A stretch of DNA of 64,000 nucleotides from Rhizobium sp. ICMP 5592 (GCF_009498525.1 NZ_QSNT01000001.1:62001-126000); one strand, 5' to 3'. Counted from the first letter of the stretch, positions 7,747 to 16,746 are shown. Notes: generated by a model not told the origin, from the sequence alone. A program made the numbers and translations.

Positions 7747-9384
7747 ATGAGCGAACCCGCCCAAAACAATGTTCTCCAGATCCGCAACTATTCGCTCGAC
7801 TATCAGACAGCAAACGGTGTCTTCCACGCATTGAAGACTATCGACCTGGAGATCGGAGCCGGGGAAATCCTCGGCCTTGTCGGCGAATCCGGTTCCGGCA
7901 AGACCTCGCTTGCCTGGTCGATTATGCGCTACCTGCCGGACAATGCCCGCGAAGTCGGCGGGGCCATCCGGCTGCGGGGCGAGGACCTCGCGGCGAAATC
8001 GCCGGCTGAAGTCAACCGCATGCGCGGCAAGCATATCAGCATGGTGTTCCAGGACCCCGGCACCTCGCTCAATCCCACCCTTTCGCTCGGCACGCAGCTG
8101 ACGGAAGCATTGAGACGCCATCGCGGCCTGACGAAAAAGCAGGCTTGGAAAGAAGGCGAAGCCATGCTTGCCCGCGTCGGCCTGAAGAGCCCGGCGCAGA
8201 TGATGCAACGCATGCCGCATGAAGCATCGGGTGGCGAGAAGCAGCGCGTCGTCATCGCAACCGCCTTTGCCTGCAATCCGCAATGCATCATCTTCGACGA
8301 ACCGACGACCGCGCTTGATGTGATCACCTCACGGCAGATCCTCGATCTGTTTCTGGATCTTCAGGCCGAGACCGGCGTCGCTTCGCTCTACATCTCGCAC
8401 GATCTGGCGCTGCTCTCCCGGACGGCCAAGCGCGTGGCGGTCATGCGGCGCGGCGAGATCGTCGAGCAAGGCGCGATCGACGATATCTTCAGAGCACCCC
8501 GCCAGGACTATACGAGGGAGCTACTTTCCGCCGTGCCGCGCCCCGCCAACCGGCTGGTCGAGACACGCCCGTCCTATCAGGCCAAGCCGTTGATGGAGGT
8601 CGAGAATGTCAGCGTACATTACGGCCGCAAGCCGTTTCTCTCGGCGCTGACGGGCCGCGCCTTCAAGCGCTTTACCGGCAATCGCGCCATCAGCCTTACC
8701 GTGCAGCCGGGCGAAATCCTCGGCATCGTCGGGGAATCCGGCTCGGGCAAATCGACGCTGGCCAAGGCGATGACTGGGCTCAACCCGTTCGAGGGCAAGA
8801 TGACCTTCGCCGGACGGACGATCGCCGGACTTGCCGATATGGACAGGAACTATCGCAAGGATGTTCAGCTGATCTTCCAGCACCCCGACGCCTCGCTCAA
8901 TCCCCGGCAGAAGATCCATGAAATCCTGGCGCGGCCACTGAAACTCTATGGCGCGGGTCAAAGCGGTTCCGTCTCGCAGCAGATCGGCGATCTGCTGGAA
9001 CAGGTTCGCCTGCCGCGCACCCATGCCGACCGCTATCCGCATCAGCTCTCGGGTGGAGAGAAACAGCGCGTCGCCATCGCCCGCGCCTTCGCCTCGAAAC
9101 CGAAGCTCGTCATCTGCGACGAGATCACCTCGGCATTGGATGTCTCGGTGCAGGCCTCGATCGTGCAGCTGCTGCTGGAACTGCACCGAAAGCACGGAAC
9201 GGCCTTTCTCTTCATCACCCACGACCTCAATCTCGTTCGCCAGATCGCGCATCGCATCGCCGTGATGTACCGCGGCGACCTTGTCGAGGTCGTACCATCA
9301 GACGAAATCGCCAGCCCTGACCGCGCCGACTATACCCGCCAGCTGATCGCCGCGGTTCCGGCGCTCGCAAGCACATCCTTTTAG
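7747..9384 (+). CDS. Fused DppD-DppF peptide ABC transporter ATPase
   Basis: A 545-residue protein with two complete nucleotide-binding domains in one chain. Domain 1: Walker A GESGSGKTSL (about residue 43), signature ASGGEKQRV, Walker B CIIFDEPTTALD. Domain 2: Walker A GESGSGKSTL (about residue 333), signature LSGGEKQRV, Walker B LVICDEITSALD. Oligopeptide-type C-terminal extensions follow both domains (DYTRELLSAVP, DYTRQLIAAVP). The fusion replaces the separate DppD and DppF genes, so one polypeptide can power the two permeases. Its ATG follows the dppC-like stop by one base. Confidence 0.93.
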   Translation: MSEPAQNNVLQIRNYSLDYQTANGVFHALKTIDLEIGAGEILGLVGESGSGKTSLAWSIMRYLPDNAREVGGAIRLRGEDLAAKSPAEVNRMRGKHISMVFQDPGTSLNPTLSLGTQLTEALRRHRGLTKKQAWKEGEAMLARVGLKSPAQMMQRMPHEASGGEKQRVVIATAFACNPQCIIFDEPTTALDVITSRQILDLFLDLQAETGVASLYISHDLALLSRTAKRVAVMRRGEIVEQGAIDDIFRAPRQDYTRELLSAVPRPANRLVETRPSYQAKPLMEVENVSVHYGRKPFLSALTGRAFKRFTGNRAISLTVQPGEILGIVGESGSGKSTLAKAMTGLNPFEGKMTFAGRTIAGLADMDRNYRKDVQLIFQHPDASLNPRQKIHEILARPLKLYGAGQSGSVSQQIGDLLEQVRLPRTHADRYPHQLSGGEKQRVAIARAFASKPKLVICDEITSALDVSVQASIVQLLLELHRKHGTAFLFITHDLNLVRQIAHRIAVMYRGDLVEVVPSDEIASPDRADYTRQLIAAVPALASTSF

Positions 9385-9407
9385 AATTGCAGAGCAAGGA
9401 GCATACA

Positions 9408-10628
9408 ATGGACCCGAAATCGCTCGTCGGCACAATCGACGAGAAGAGCTGCCTCGACTTCCTGTCGAACATGGTACGCCAGAAGAGCCATTCCCAGACC
9501 GATGGCGAGCGCGAACTCGCCCGTATCATGGCCCGCGAGATGGAAGCGATCGGCCTCCAGTCCGAGCTACAGCCTTTCGAGGACGGTCAGCGCTTCAATG
9601 CCATCGGGCGCCTGAAGGGATCGGGCGGCGGCAAGAGCCTGCTGTTCAACGGCCATCTCGACACCAATCCGGTGACCGAAGGTTGGACGGTCGATCCCTG
9701 GGGCGGCCTCGTCGATGACAAGTTTATCTACGGCATCGGCGTCTCCAACATGAAGGCAGGCGATGCCGCCTATTTCTGCGCCGTCAAGACGCTGCTGAAC
9801 GCCGGCGTGAAGCTTAAGGGCGATATCATCCTGACCTATGTGGTCGGTGAATTGCAGGGCGGCGTCGGCACGCTCGCGGCCATTCGTAGCGGCGTCAAGG
9901 CCGACTATTTCATCAATAGCGAGCCGAGCGACCTCGCAGCCGTCACAATGCACGCGGCAGCGCTGAGCTTCGTCATCGAGCTTACCGGTGACACCCGTCA
10001 TCTCTCCAAGCGCGAGCAATCCGTCGACGCCATCGCCGCCGCCTGCGACATCATCCCGCGCATCAACGCCATGACATTCAGCGGCGCGAAAAGCGAAGTG
10101 CACCGCTCCATCAATCGCGGTCATATCGGCGTCGTCCATGGCGCTCTCGGACGCGACCTCGAGGAATGGCGGCCGCCGCAGGTTTCCGACTTCGTCCGCA
10201 TCAGAGGCTCGGCCCGCTACGCACCCGGCCAGACGCAGGAAGGCGTTCTTGCCGATCTCGCCGGCGAACTCGTCGAACTCGAAAAGCGTTTCCCGGGGCT
10301 CAAGGCCAAGCTGGTTCCCGAGATGATCGAGGGTCGCCCGCTGATGCCGCCTTTCGAGGTATCACCCACCTCGCGCATCGTCACATCGATCAATGCGGCC
10401 TATGAGGCCGTGCGCGGCGAGAGGCAGCCGACTGGTGCGATCACACCGACCCGCTTCTATGGAACGGATGCCGGGCACCTTTACCATGAACTCGGCATGG
10501 AAGGCATCGTCTGCGGCCCGGGCGGGCGCTACAACACCATGCCGGACGAGCGCGTCGATATCGTCGACTATCTCGACATGATCCGGGTCTACATGCTCAC
10601 CATTCTCGACATTTGCGAGATCGCCTGA
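9408..10628 (+). CDS. M20-family hydrolase homologue with altered metal ligands
   Basis: A 406-residue M20-fold protein. The HLDT motif (NGHLDTNPV) and a Glu in GELQGG are present, and the SEPSD segment matches the third-ligand site. However, the bridging Asp is Asn (GVSNMKAG), the second Glu of the EE pair is Leu (VVGELQGG), and the C-terminal His is replaced (RYNTMPDE instead of H-x-P-x-E). Three of five usual metal ligands are therefore missing. The protein is long and otherwise intact, so it looks like a specialised or metal-independent subfamily rather than a decayed gene. The ATG at 9408 has AAGGAG 6 bases upstream. It probably acts with the preceding transporter. Confidence 0.85.
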   Translation: MDPKSLVGTIDEKSCLDFLSNMVRQKSHSQTDGERELARIMAREMEAIGLQSELQPFEDGQRFNAIGRLKGSGGGKSLLFNGHLDTNPVTEGWTVDPWGGLVDDKFIYGIGVSNMKAGDAAYFCAVKTLLNAGVKLKGDIILTYVVGELQGGVGTLAAIRSGVKADYFINSEPSDLAAVTMHAAALSFVIELTGDTRHLSKREQSVDAIAAACDIIPRINAMTFSGAKSEVHRSINRGHIGVVHGALGRDLEEWRPPQVSDFVRIRGSARYAPGQTQEGVLADLAGELVELEKRFPGLKAKLVPEMIEGRPLMPPFEVSPTSRIVTSINAAYEAVRGERQPTGAITPTRFYGTDAGHLYHELGMEGIVCGPGGRYNTMPDERVDIVDYLDMIRVYMLTILDICEIA

Positions 10629-10634
10629 GGCCTC

Positions 10635-11756
10635 ATGTTCCCTCGTGACGAATATGACTGGCGGATTGCCAAGGCACATGCCGCGATGGACGCAGCCGCC
10701 GTCGATCTTCTTCTGATCGACAGCGGCGAGCTCCTGGCATGGCTGACGGGCTATACCGTTTCCGAAACCATGTACCGCGCTGCCCTGCTTCCGCGCCAAG
10801 GACAGCCGTGGTTCGTACTTCGCGAACTCGACGAGGCGCCCTGCCGGGAAAAGACCTGGATCGCGGATGTCATCGGCTTTGCCGATACCGATGATCCTCA
10901 TCAGGCGGTTGCAGACAGCATCTGCGCAAGAGGCTTCGCTGACGCCCGCATCGGAGCGGATGTCGGTGCCTACAGCTTCAGCGCCCATACGGCTGCCCGG
11001 CTCAAGACATGCCTGCCGCAGGCGGAATTCATCGCCCTCCCCGGCATCAGCGATAGCCTGCGCTGGATAAAATCGTCGCGCGAAATCGCGGTTCTGACGG
11101 ATTCGTCCGCCATTGCCGACAAGGCTATGCGGGCCATCGCCGAAACAATCCGCTCGGGCATGTCGACCCGCGATGCGGCAGCTGTTGCAGCCGCGACCTT
11201 CCTGCGGCAGGGCGCCGATACGGGCGAGACCGGACCGATCGTCAAGGCCAGCGGCAGCCACGAGTTTCTGCATGGTGCACTCAAAAATGACGTGCTGAGC
11301 GAGGGAGACATACTGCACGTAGAGCTGATCCCGCGCATCGGCGGCTATGGCGCGCGTCTGATGCGACCGGTTATCATCGGCGAACCCGCGTCCCGGCTCC
11401 GCGATGCGGCTTCCCGCATCGTCACGCTGCAGAATGAGCAGATCGCGGCCATGAAGCCTGGGATCATGGCACGGGATGTGGACGCCGTCGTTCGTAATGG
11501 CCTCGTCGCGGAAGGATGGCGGCCGGCCTACAACAACGTTACGGCCTATACGCTCGGCCTCTATACGCGCACGCCACGCACGAGCGACTTTTCCCGCGTG
11601 TTTCTGCCGACCGAGACATGGCCGCTGGAGGACGGAATGGTCTTCCACGTCTATGCAAGCGCCTGTGGCCTCGGCTTCAGCGAAACAGTCGTGGTGACGC
11701 CTGACGGCGGCAAGAGGCTGACATCAACTGCCCGGCAGCTCTTGATCTCCGGCTAG
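10635..11756 (+). CDS. M24 (creatinase/prolidase-fold) protein lacking most metal ligands
   Basis: A 373-residue pita-bread-fold protein. The N-terminal creatinase domain (about residues 1-130) starts EYDWRIAKAHAAMDAAAVDL, and the C-terminal M24 domain follows. Where aminopeptidase P has D-x-G...GY-x-D, this protein reads HVELIPRIGGYGARLM. The GHG..H motif is absent (AYTLGLYTRT). The first Glu of the C-terminal pair is Tyr (FHVYAS), and only the last Glu is kept (FSETVVVT). The segment GDILHVELIPRIGGY resembles creatinase, a metal-free hydrolase. It is the last gene of the peptide operon, 6 bases after the M20 homologue. It may be a non-metal amidinohydrolase or an inactive homologue. Confidence 0.82.
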   Translation: MFPRDEYDWRIAKAHAAMDAAAVDLLLIDSGELLAWLTGYTVSETMYRAALLPRQGQPWFVLRELDEAPCREKTWIADVIGFADTDDPHQAVADSICARGFADARIGADVGAYSFSAHTAARLKTCLPQAEFIALPGISDSLRWIKSSREIAVLTDSSAIADKAMRAIAETIRSGMSTRDAAAVAAATFLRQGADTGETGPIVKASGSHEFLHGALKNDVLSEGDILHVELIPRIGGYGARLMRPVIIGEPASRLRDAASRIVTLQNEQIAAMKPGIMARDVDAVVRNGLVAEGWRPAYNNVTAYTLGLYTRTPRTSDFSRVFLPTETWPLEDGMVFHVYASACGLGFSETVVVTPDGGKRLTSTARQLLISG

Positions 11757-11790
11757 CTGCCCGATCGCAGCGACGGCTCTTCCCGCCTCG

Positions 11791-11842
11791 ATTGGTCTGA
11801 TCAACGGGGCAAACACTCCCTGCCTATACCAAGGTATAATCG
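11791..11842 (+). promoter_or_regulatory. Candidate promoter with shared regulator motif and TATAAT box
   Basis: ATTGGTCTGA-N6-GGGC (11791-11810) is a weaker copy of the motif at 15582 and 17382. It is followed by TGCCTATACCAAGGTATAAT (11821-11840), nearly identical to 17444-17464. The latter holds the inverted repeat TATACC-AA-GGTATA and a perfect -10 box TATAAT (11835-11840) without a good -35, as expected for an activator-dependent promoter. Transcription from here would give a ~270-base leader before 12115. In the rest of 11757-12114 no gene was seen. Confidence 0.45.
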
Positions 11843-12024
11843 CGGTGCACCAACGCCTGATTGACCGCCCATCCCCTCCATGACATCACGGCCATGCCCC
11901 ACGACGCAGTGCGCGGGGTTACCGAAACAACAGATCAAGAAGCCAATGGACAGCTACCCTAGTCGCCGTCCGGTTGCGGCATCCGGCCGCAGCCGGATGG
12001 TCATCGCAACAACCTGGACCGCTC

Positions 12025-12114
12025 CCGGCGCAATCGCCCGGGCGAGCGCCGGTCGGGCCTAGCCTGTCCGGTTCGCCGCCCGGACCCGCCGATGGCGGAC
12101 CGAGGAGGTGAACC
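12025..12114 (+). promoter_or_regulatory. Structured 5' leader that can sequester the downstream ribosome site
   Basis: Two structures lie before the ATG at 12115. The first (12025-12052) is a stem CCGGCGC/GCGCCGG with an AA bulge topped by TCGCCC/GGGCGA. In the second, GGTTCGCC (12070-12077) pairs, with one G-U, with GGTGAACC (12107-12114), enclosing CCGCC-GAT-GGCGG and covering part of the strong GAGGAGGTG ribosome site (12103-12110). This geometry suggests translational control (ligand, temperature or protein), which is inferred. Confidence 0.45.
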
Positions 12115-12333
12115 ATGAACAACATTGTTCTTTTTCGCGGACGGACGTCCGCATCCAAATTTCCAGCTACTCGGGCATTGCCCGCCAATTCCGGGCAGCC
12201 GCGCCCGATCCTTGTCGCCGTCTGGCATACCAATCCCTTGAGCGGAAAGCTGGAATGCCGCTGGACCACGCAGGCCCAGTCGCCTGTCGAGGAGGACGGT
12301 AGTCGTCGCATGGACAATCATTGGGCGGCTTGA
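12115..12333 (+). CDS. Small conserved-looking protein of unknown function (72 aa)
   Basis: A 72-residue soluble protein starting MNNIVLFRGR behind an excellent ribosome site (GAGGAGGTG, 4 bases before the ATG). The core ILVAVWHTNPLSGKLECRW has the pattern of small rhizobial proteins of unknown function. There is no signal peptide, membrane span or cysteine motif (a single Cys). It lies 107 bases upstream of the fused permease gene and may be co-transcribed with it. The structured leader before it suggests that its translation is regulated. No function can be assigned. Confidence 0.6.
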   Translation: MNNIVLFRGRTSASKFPATRALPANSGQPRPILVAVWHTNPLSGKLECRWTTQAQSPVEEDGSRRMDNHWAA

Positions 12334-12440
12334 GGGTCGCCCCCCTTCCCCTCGGCGAACACCACACCGGCGATTTCAGCCTTTATCACGTCGCGCGGGC
12401 ATATAGCCGACACTCTCTCGTTCTTCCATGAGGTTATCAC

Positions 12441-14201
12441 ATGGTCTTTCTTTCCAATGATCGCCGGGGGCACAGCGCCGTTGCCGAACTGGCGCGTGCC
12501 CGCATCCTGCCGAACGGCTACGATCTCGTCGCCTTTGCCTTCGTCGCGGCGCTGGCCGTGCTCGCTCTGCACGGAGCAGCCGAAATGCGCGCGCCGCTGG
12601 AAGGCTTGGCGACCGCGCCCATCTCGCTCGATCCCGCCCGGCTGCCGGAATATGCCCTGCGCACGACGCTGCGGATGTTCGCGGCAATTGGAGCCTCGCT
12701 CCTTTTTACTTTCATCTTTGCAACGCTGGCCGCCAAAAGCCGGCGGGCGGAGATGATCATCATTCCGGCCCTCGATATCCTGCAATCCGTGCCGGTACTC
12801 GGCTTTCTCACCTTCACCGTCACCTTCTTCATGGGAATTTTCCCGGGAAGCCAGCTTGGCGCCGAATGTGCGTCGGTCTTCGCAATCTTCACCAGCCAGG
12901 CCTGGAACATGGCCTTTTCCTTCTACCAGTCGCTGCGGACCGTGCCGCGCGATCTCGACGAGGTCAGCCGTGGGTTCGGCCTCTCCGCCTGGCAGCGGTT
13001 CTGGCGGCTGGAAGCACCCTTTTCGGCGCCCGGCCTCATCTGGAATACGATGATGTCGATGTCCGGCGGCTGGTTCTTCGTCGTCGCATCGGAGGCGATC
13101 ACCGTCGGCAATACCACCGTTCAGCTTCCGGGCCTCGGCTCCTGGCTTGCGGTTGCCATCGATAAGCAGGATTTTGCGGCCGTGAGCTGGGCAGTCCTCG
13201 CCATGGGCGTCGTCATCGTTCTCTACGACCAGCTCCTGTTCCGGCCGATCGTCGCCTGGGCCGACAAGTTCCGTTTCGAGCAGACGGCCGGGCAGGAAAA
13301 GCCCCGCTCATGGGTCTATTCTCTGATCCAGCGGACGCGCCTGCTGAAATCACTGTTGGGACCCTTCGCCTGGGTATGGGGCAGCCTTATGCGCTTCCGC
13401 TTGCCGGCCATCACCCGAAAGGCACCTGTCGCCAGGCGTGACAATGCCCTGGCCTCACGGTTGCTCGATTACGCCTGGTTCGCCCTTGTCGCAGTCGTCG
13501 GCGTCTGGGGCATCTGGACCGCGTTTGCCTTTGTGAGCCAGACCCTCACATGGAGTGACGCATGGATCGCCTTTGAGGGGGGCCTCATCACCCTGCTGCG
13601 TGTACTCGTGTTGATTGCGATCGCCTCCGTGATCTGGGTGCCAATCGGCGTCTGGATCGGATTGCGGCCCGCGGTTGCCGAGCGTGTTCAGCCGGTGGCG
13701 CAGTTCCTCGCCGCCTTTCCCGCCAACGTGCTGTTTCCCTTCGCGGTCATTGCAATCGTCGCGACCGGTGCGAGCCCGAACATCTGGCTGTCGCCACTGA
13801 TGGTGCTCGGCACGCAATGGTACATCCTCTTCAACGTCATCGCCGGCGCGAGCGCCTTTCCGACGGATCTGAAGGAAGCCTGCTCCGTCTACCAACTTCG
13901 GTCCTGGACCTGGTGGCGGCGCGCCATTCTGCCGGGGATCTTTCCCTACTACGTCACCGGAGCCCTGACGGCGTCGGGCGGCTCATGGAACGCCAGCATC
14001 GTCGCCGAAGTGGTGAGCTGGGGCAACACCAAGCTCGAGGCCTTCGGCCTTGGCTCCTACATCGCCAAGGCTACGGAGGCCGGCGACTACCAGCGCGTCA
14101 TCCTCGGCATCGCGGTCATGTCGCTCTTCGTCACGCTTTTGAACAGAACCCTGTGGCGACCGCTCTACGTGTTCGCCGAACGCCGCCTGCGTCTCAACTA
14201 A
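12441..14201 (+). CDS. NitT/TauT-family ABC transporter permease, fused double permease
   Basis: A 586-residue membrane protein containing two BPD permease domains in tandem. The first carries an EAA-type loop DLDEVSRGFGLSAWQRFWRLE (about residues 171-191), the second DLKEACSVYQLRSWTWWRRA near residue 480. About 11-12 membrane spans are expected. Family features fit nitrate/sulfonate/bicarbonate-type importers (IIPALDILQSVPVLGF, FGLGSYIAKATEAGDY). The ATPase follows 23 bases downstream, but no periplasmic binding protein gene is present in the operon. The substrate is unknown. Confidence 0.88.
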   Translation: MVFLSNDRRGHSAVAELARARILPNGYDLVAFAFVAALAVLALHGAAEMRAPLEGLATAPISLDPARLPEYALRTTLRMFAAIGASLLFTFIFATLAAKSRRAEMIIIPALDILQSVPVLGFLTFTVTFFMGIFPGSQLGAECASVFAIFTSQAWNMAFSFYQSLRTVPRDLDEVSRGFGLSAWQRFWRLEAPFSAPGLIWNTMMSMSGGWFFVVASEAITVGNTTVQLPGLGSWLAVAIDKQDFAAVSWAVLAMGVVIVLYDQLLFRPIVAWADKFRFEQTAGQEKPRSWVYSLIQRTRLLKSLLGPFAWVWGSLMRFRLPAITRKAPVARRDNALASRLLDYAWFALVAVVGVWGIWTAFAFVSQTLTWSDAWIAFEGGLITLLRVLVLIAIASVIWVPIGVWIGLRPAVAERVQPVAQFLAAFPANVLFPFAVIAIVATGASPNIWLSPLMVLGTQWYILFNVIAGASAFPTDLKEACSVYQLRSWTWWRRAILPGIFPYYVTGALTASGGSWNASIVAEVVSWGNTKLEAFGLGSYIAKATEAGDYQRVILGIAVMSLFVTLLNRTLWRPLYVFAERRLRLN

Positions 14202-14224
14202 CCATTCCAGTCGGAGTAACAATC

Positions 14225-15556
14225 ATGGAAAACACCATACTCACGAAGAAGGCAGGAATTGCCGAAGCCGCACCGCTGGTATCGGCCAAGCAGGTCTGCC
14301 AGATCTACGACAAGGGCGCATCCGGTTCGCTGGTCGTGCTGGACAATGTCGATCTGGAGCTTCGCTCCGCCGAGATCGTCGGACTGCTTGGGCGCTCCGG
14401 CTCCGGCAAGTCGACGCTGCTGCGGGCGATCGCCGGCCTGATCCGGCCGAGCAAGGGCGAGGTCACCTTCGAGGGCAAGCCGGTAACCGGGCCTAATTCG
14501 GGCGTCTCCGTCGTCTTTCAAAGCTTCGCGCTCTTCCCCTGGCTCTCGGTCCTGCAGAATGTCGAACTCGGCCTCGAGGCCCAGGGCGTAGCACCGGCCG
14601 AACGGCGCAAGCGGGCGCTTGCCGCCATCGACCTCATCGGCCTTGACGGCTTCGAAAGCGCCTATCCGAAGGAACTCTCGGGCGGCATGCGCCAGCGCGT
14701 CGGCCTTGCCCGCGCCCTCGTCGTGCGCCCGAAAGTCCTGTTGATGGACGAGCCCTTTTCGGCCCTCGACGTACTGACGGCCGAGACGCTGCGCACCGAT
14801 CTGCTCGATCTGTGGTGCGAAGGCCGGATGCCGATCGAATCCATCCTGATGGTGACCCATAATATCGAAGAGGCCGTGCTGATGTGCGACCGTATCCTGA
14901 TCTTCGGTTCGAACCCTGGCCGCGTCATCGCCGAAATCCGCGTTGACCTGCCGCAGCCGCGCAACCGCCTCGACCCCACCTTCCGGATGCTGGTCGAGGA
15001 CATCTATGCAAGGATGACGGCAAAGACCGGGACGACGGCGCGCGACGGGCTCTTCCCGGGGACGGGCATCGCCATGGCACTGCCGCGGGTATCGACCAAC
15101 CTAATGTCCGGTCTGATCGAGACGGTCGCGGCCGAACCCTACCGGGGACAGGCGGACCTGCCGCCGCTTGCCGCGCACCTCCATCTCGGCATCGACGATC
15201 TCTTCCCGGTCGCTGAAACGCTGCAACTGCTGCGGTTTGCCGATCTAGAAGGCGGCGACATCCGGCTGACGGCCCCCGGCCTGCGCTTCTCCGACAGCGA
15301 CGTCGACGAACGCAAGCGCCTGTTCGAGCAGCATCTGGCGACCTACGTGCCGCTCGCCGCCCACATCCGCCGTGTTCTCGATGAACGGCCGACCCATCGC
15401 GCGCCGGCCCGGCGCTTCCGCGACGAGCTCGAGGACTACATGTCGGAGGACTATGCCGATACCACGCTGAAAGCCGTGACGAATTGGGCTCGTTATGCCG
15501 AATATTTCGCTTATGACGAGAATGCCGACCTGTTCACGCTCGAAAACCCGAGCTGA
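14225..15556 (+). CDS. NitT/TauT-type ABC ATPase with C-terminal AAA-associated domain
   Basis: A 443-residue ATPase. The N-terminal ~270 residues are the ATPase: Walker A GRSGSGKSTL near residue 58, signature LSGGMRQRV, Walker B VLLMDEPFSALD, and HNIEEAV switch. The C-terminal ~150 residues match the AAA-associated C-terminal domain found on some nitrate/sulfonate-type ATPases (regions PPLAAHLHLGIDDLFPVAET and TNWARYAEYFAYDENADLF). That domain may sense a regulatory ligand. It is paired with the upstream fused permease. It is much longer than a plain SsuB/TauB (about 250 aa). Confidence 0.9.
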   Translation: MENTILTKKAGIAEAAPLVSAKQVCQIYDKGASGSLVVLDNVDLELRSAEIVGLLGRSGSGKSTLLRAIAGLIRPSKGEVTFEGKPVTGPNSGVSVVFQSFALFPWLSVLQNVELGLEAQGVAPAERRKRALAAIDLIGLDGFESAYPKELSGGMRQRVGLARALVVRPKVLLMDEPFSALDVLTAETLRTDLLDLWCEGRMPIESILMVTHNIEEAVLMCDRILIFGSNPGRVIAEIRVDLPQPRNRLDPTFRMLVEDIYARMTAKTGTTARDGLFPGTGIAMALPRVSTNLMSGLIETVAAEPYRGQADLPPLAAHLHLGIDDLFPVAETLQLLRFADLEGGDIRLTAPGLRFSDSDVDERKRLFEQHLATYVPLAAHIRRVLDERPTHRAPARRFRDELEDYMSEDYADTTLKAVTNWARYAEYFAYDENADLFTLENPS

Positions 15557-15578
15557 GCACCACGCTTGATCGTGACCA

Positions 15579-15601
15579 ACCATTGGCCCGCCGCAATGGT
15601 C
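15579..15601 (+). promoter_or_regulatory. Shared motif upstream of the sensor kinase gene (candidate autoregulatory site)
   Basis: ATTGGCCCGC-N6-GGTC at 15582-15601 is identical in all 14 defined positions to 17382-17401. Here it also contains a 7-bp inverted repeat (ACCATTG at 15579-15585 and CAATGGT at 15594-15600). It lies 81 bases upstream of the kinase ATG. Autoregulation by the FixJ-like regulator is inferred. The 125-base gap holds nothing else clear. Confidence 0.45.
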
Positions 15602-15681
15602 GGCATTGCTCATAGCCTTCCGATCGTGCACCCTGCCGTCGCATGTGCGGCGGCGGATTCGGGTGGAAAAGGTAAGGCGAT

Positions 15682-16746
15682 ATGAGGCGCGAGGTCCTGC
15701 GATATCTGGTCGAGGCGCCCTTGCTGTGGCTTGGCATTGGGCTGCTTGCCGCCCTGATCTTCGTTGCCGACACGGTGACCAATCTGGAGATCGCCTTTGC
15801 GGTACTCTATGTCTCGGTGATCCTCATCTCCGTGCGCTCCGGCCGGCCCGGGGCCGTCATGGTTGTGGGGATTGCCTGTGCCGTCCTCACCATAGTCAGC
15901 TACTGTCTGACACGGCATGGAAACTCTCAATCCGGCATGGTGAACGGGGCCATAAGCCTGCTTGCGATCGCCGCGACTACCTATCTGGCGATCAGGATCG
16001 AGGCGACCGAGGCAAGGGCCAGACAAGCGCAATCCGAACTCACGCGGATGTCGCGCATCATGACGATGGGCGAACTCAGCACCTCCATCGCCCATGAGGT
16101 CAGCCAGCCGATTACCGCGATCGTGGCCAACGGCAATGCGGCGCTGCGCTGGCTGTCGGCAACGCCTCCGGACCAGGAGGAAGCGCGGCGCGCGCTCGAC
16201 AGGATCGTCAAGGATGCCGGCCGCGCCGGCGAGGTCATCGGCCGCGTCCGTAGCCTCGTTGCGCGAACAGCACCATCGCGCGACAGGATCGACATGGTCG
16301 AAGCGGTTACCGAGGCACTGGCGCTCGTCCGTGGCGAGATCCGCGAAAACCACATCCTGCTGCGCACCGAACTCGCCAACGATCTGCCGCCCGTGACGGG
16401 CGACCGGGTCCAGCTCCAGCAGGTGATCCTGAACTTCGTCATCAATGCCATCGAGGCGATGGCGGACGTCGATGCGGAGAAGCGCGAGCTGCTGGTCAGC
16501 GCCGCAGCCCATGGCAGGAAGATAACGGTGAGCGTGCGCGACACCGGCACGGGCGTGCCGCCAGCCGCTTCCGCGAGAATGTTCGAGGCCTTCTTCACGA
16601 CCAAGCCGACAGGAATGGGGATGGGGCTGGCGATCAGCCGGTCGATCGTCGAAGCGCATGGCGGTACGGTCTATACGGCGCCCAACTTTCCGCATGGCGC
16701 GGTGTTCGGCTTCGTCCTGCCATCGGATGCCGGAGCAAGAGGATGA
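15682..16746 (+). CDS. Membrane sensor histidine kinase (FixL/NtrB-like HisKA)
   Basis: A 354-residue kinase. The N-terminal ~110 residues contain about four hydrophobic spans (LLWLGIGLLAALIFVADTV, FAVLYVSVILISVR, VMVVGIACAVLTIV, AISLLAIAATTYLAI) and no PAS domain. The HisKA box MGELSTSIAHEVSQPITAI holds the phospho-accepting His. The ATPase has the N box (NFVINAIEAM), G1 (DTGTGVP) and G2 (GMGMGLAIS). It phosphorylates the response regulator encoded by the next gene, whose ATG overlaps this stop by four bases. The short membrane sensor suggests it detects a membrane or small-molecule signal, perhaps linked to the upstream transporter. Confidence 0.92.
   Translation: MRREVLRYLVEAPLLWLGIGLLAALIFVADTVTNLEIAFAVLYVSVILISVRSGRPGAVMVVGIACAVLTIVSYCLTRHGNSQSGMVNGAISLLAIAATTYLAIRIEATEARARQAQSELTRMSRIMTMGELSTSIAHEVSQPITAIVANGNAALRWLSATPPDQEEARRALDRIVKDAGRAGEVIGRVRSLVARTAPSRDRIDMVEAVTEALALVRGEIRENHILLRTELANDLPPVTGDRVQLQQVILNFVINAIEAMADVDAEKRELLVSAAAHGRKITVSVRDTGTGVPPAASARMFEAFFTTKPTGMGMGLAISRSIVEAHGGTVYTAPNFPHGAVFGFVLPSDAGARG

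Noticed and set aside
11880..12062. Small forward frames in the leader before 12115
   Set aside because: No ribosome site and low-complexity sequence; the region is better explained as a structured leader.
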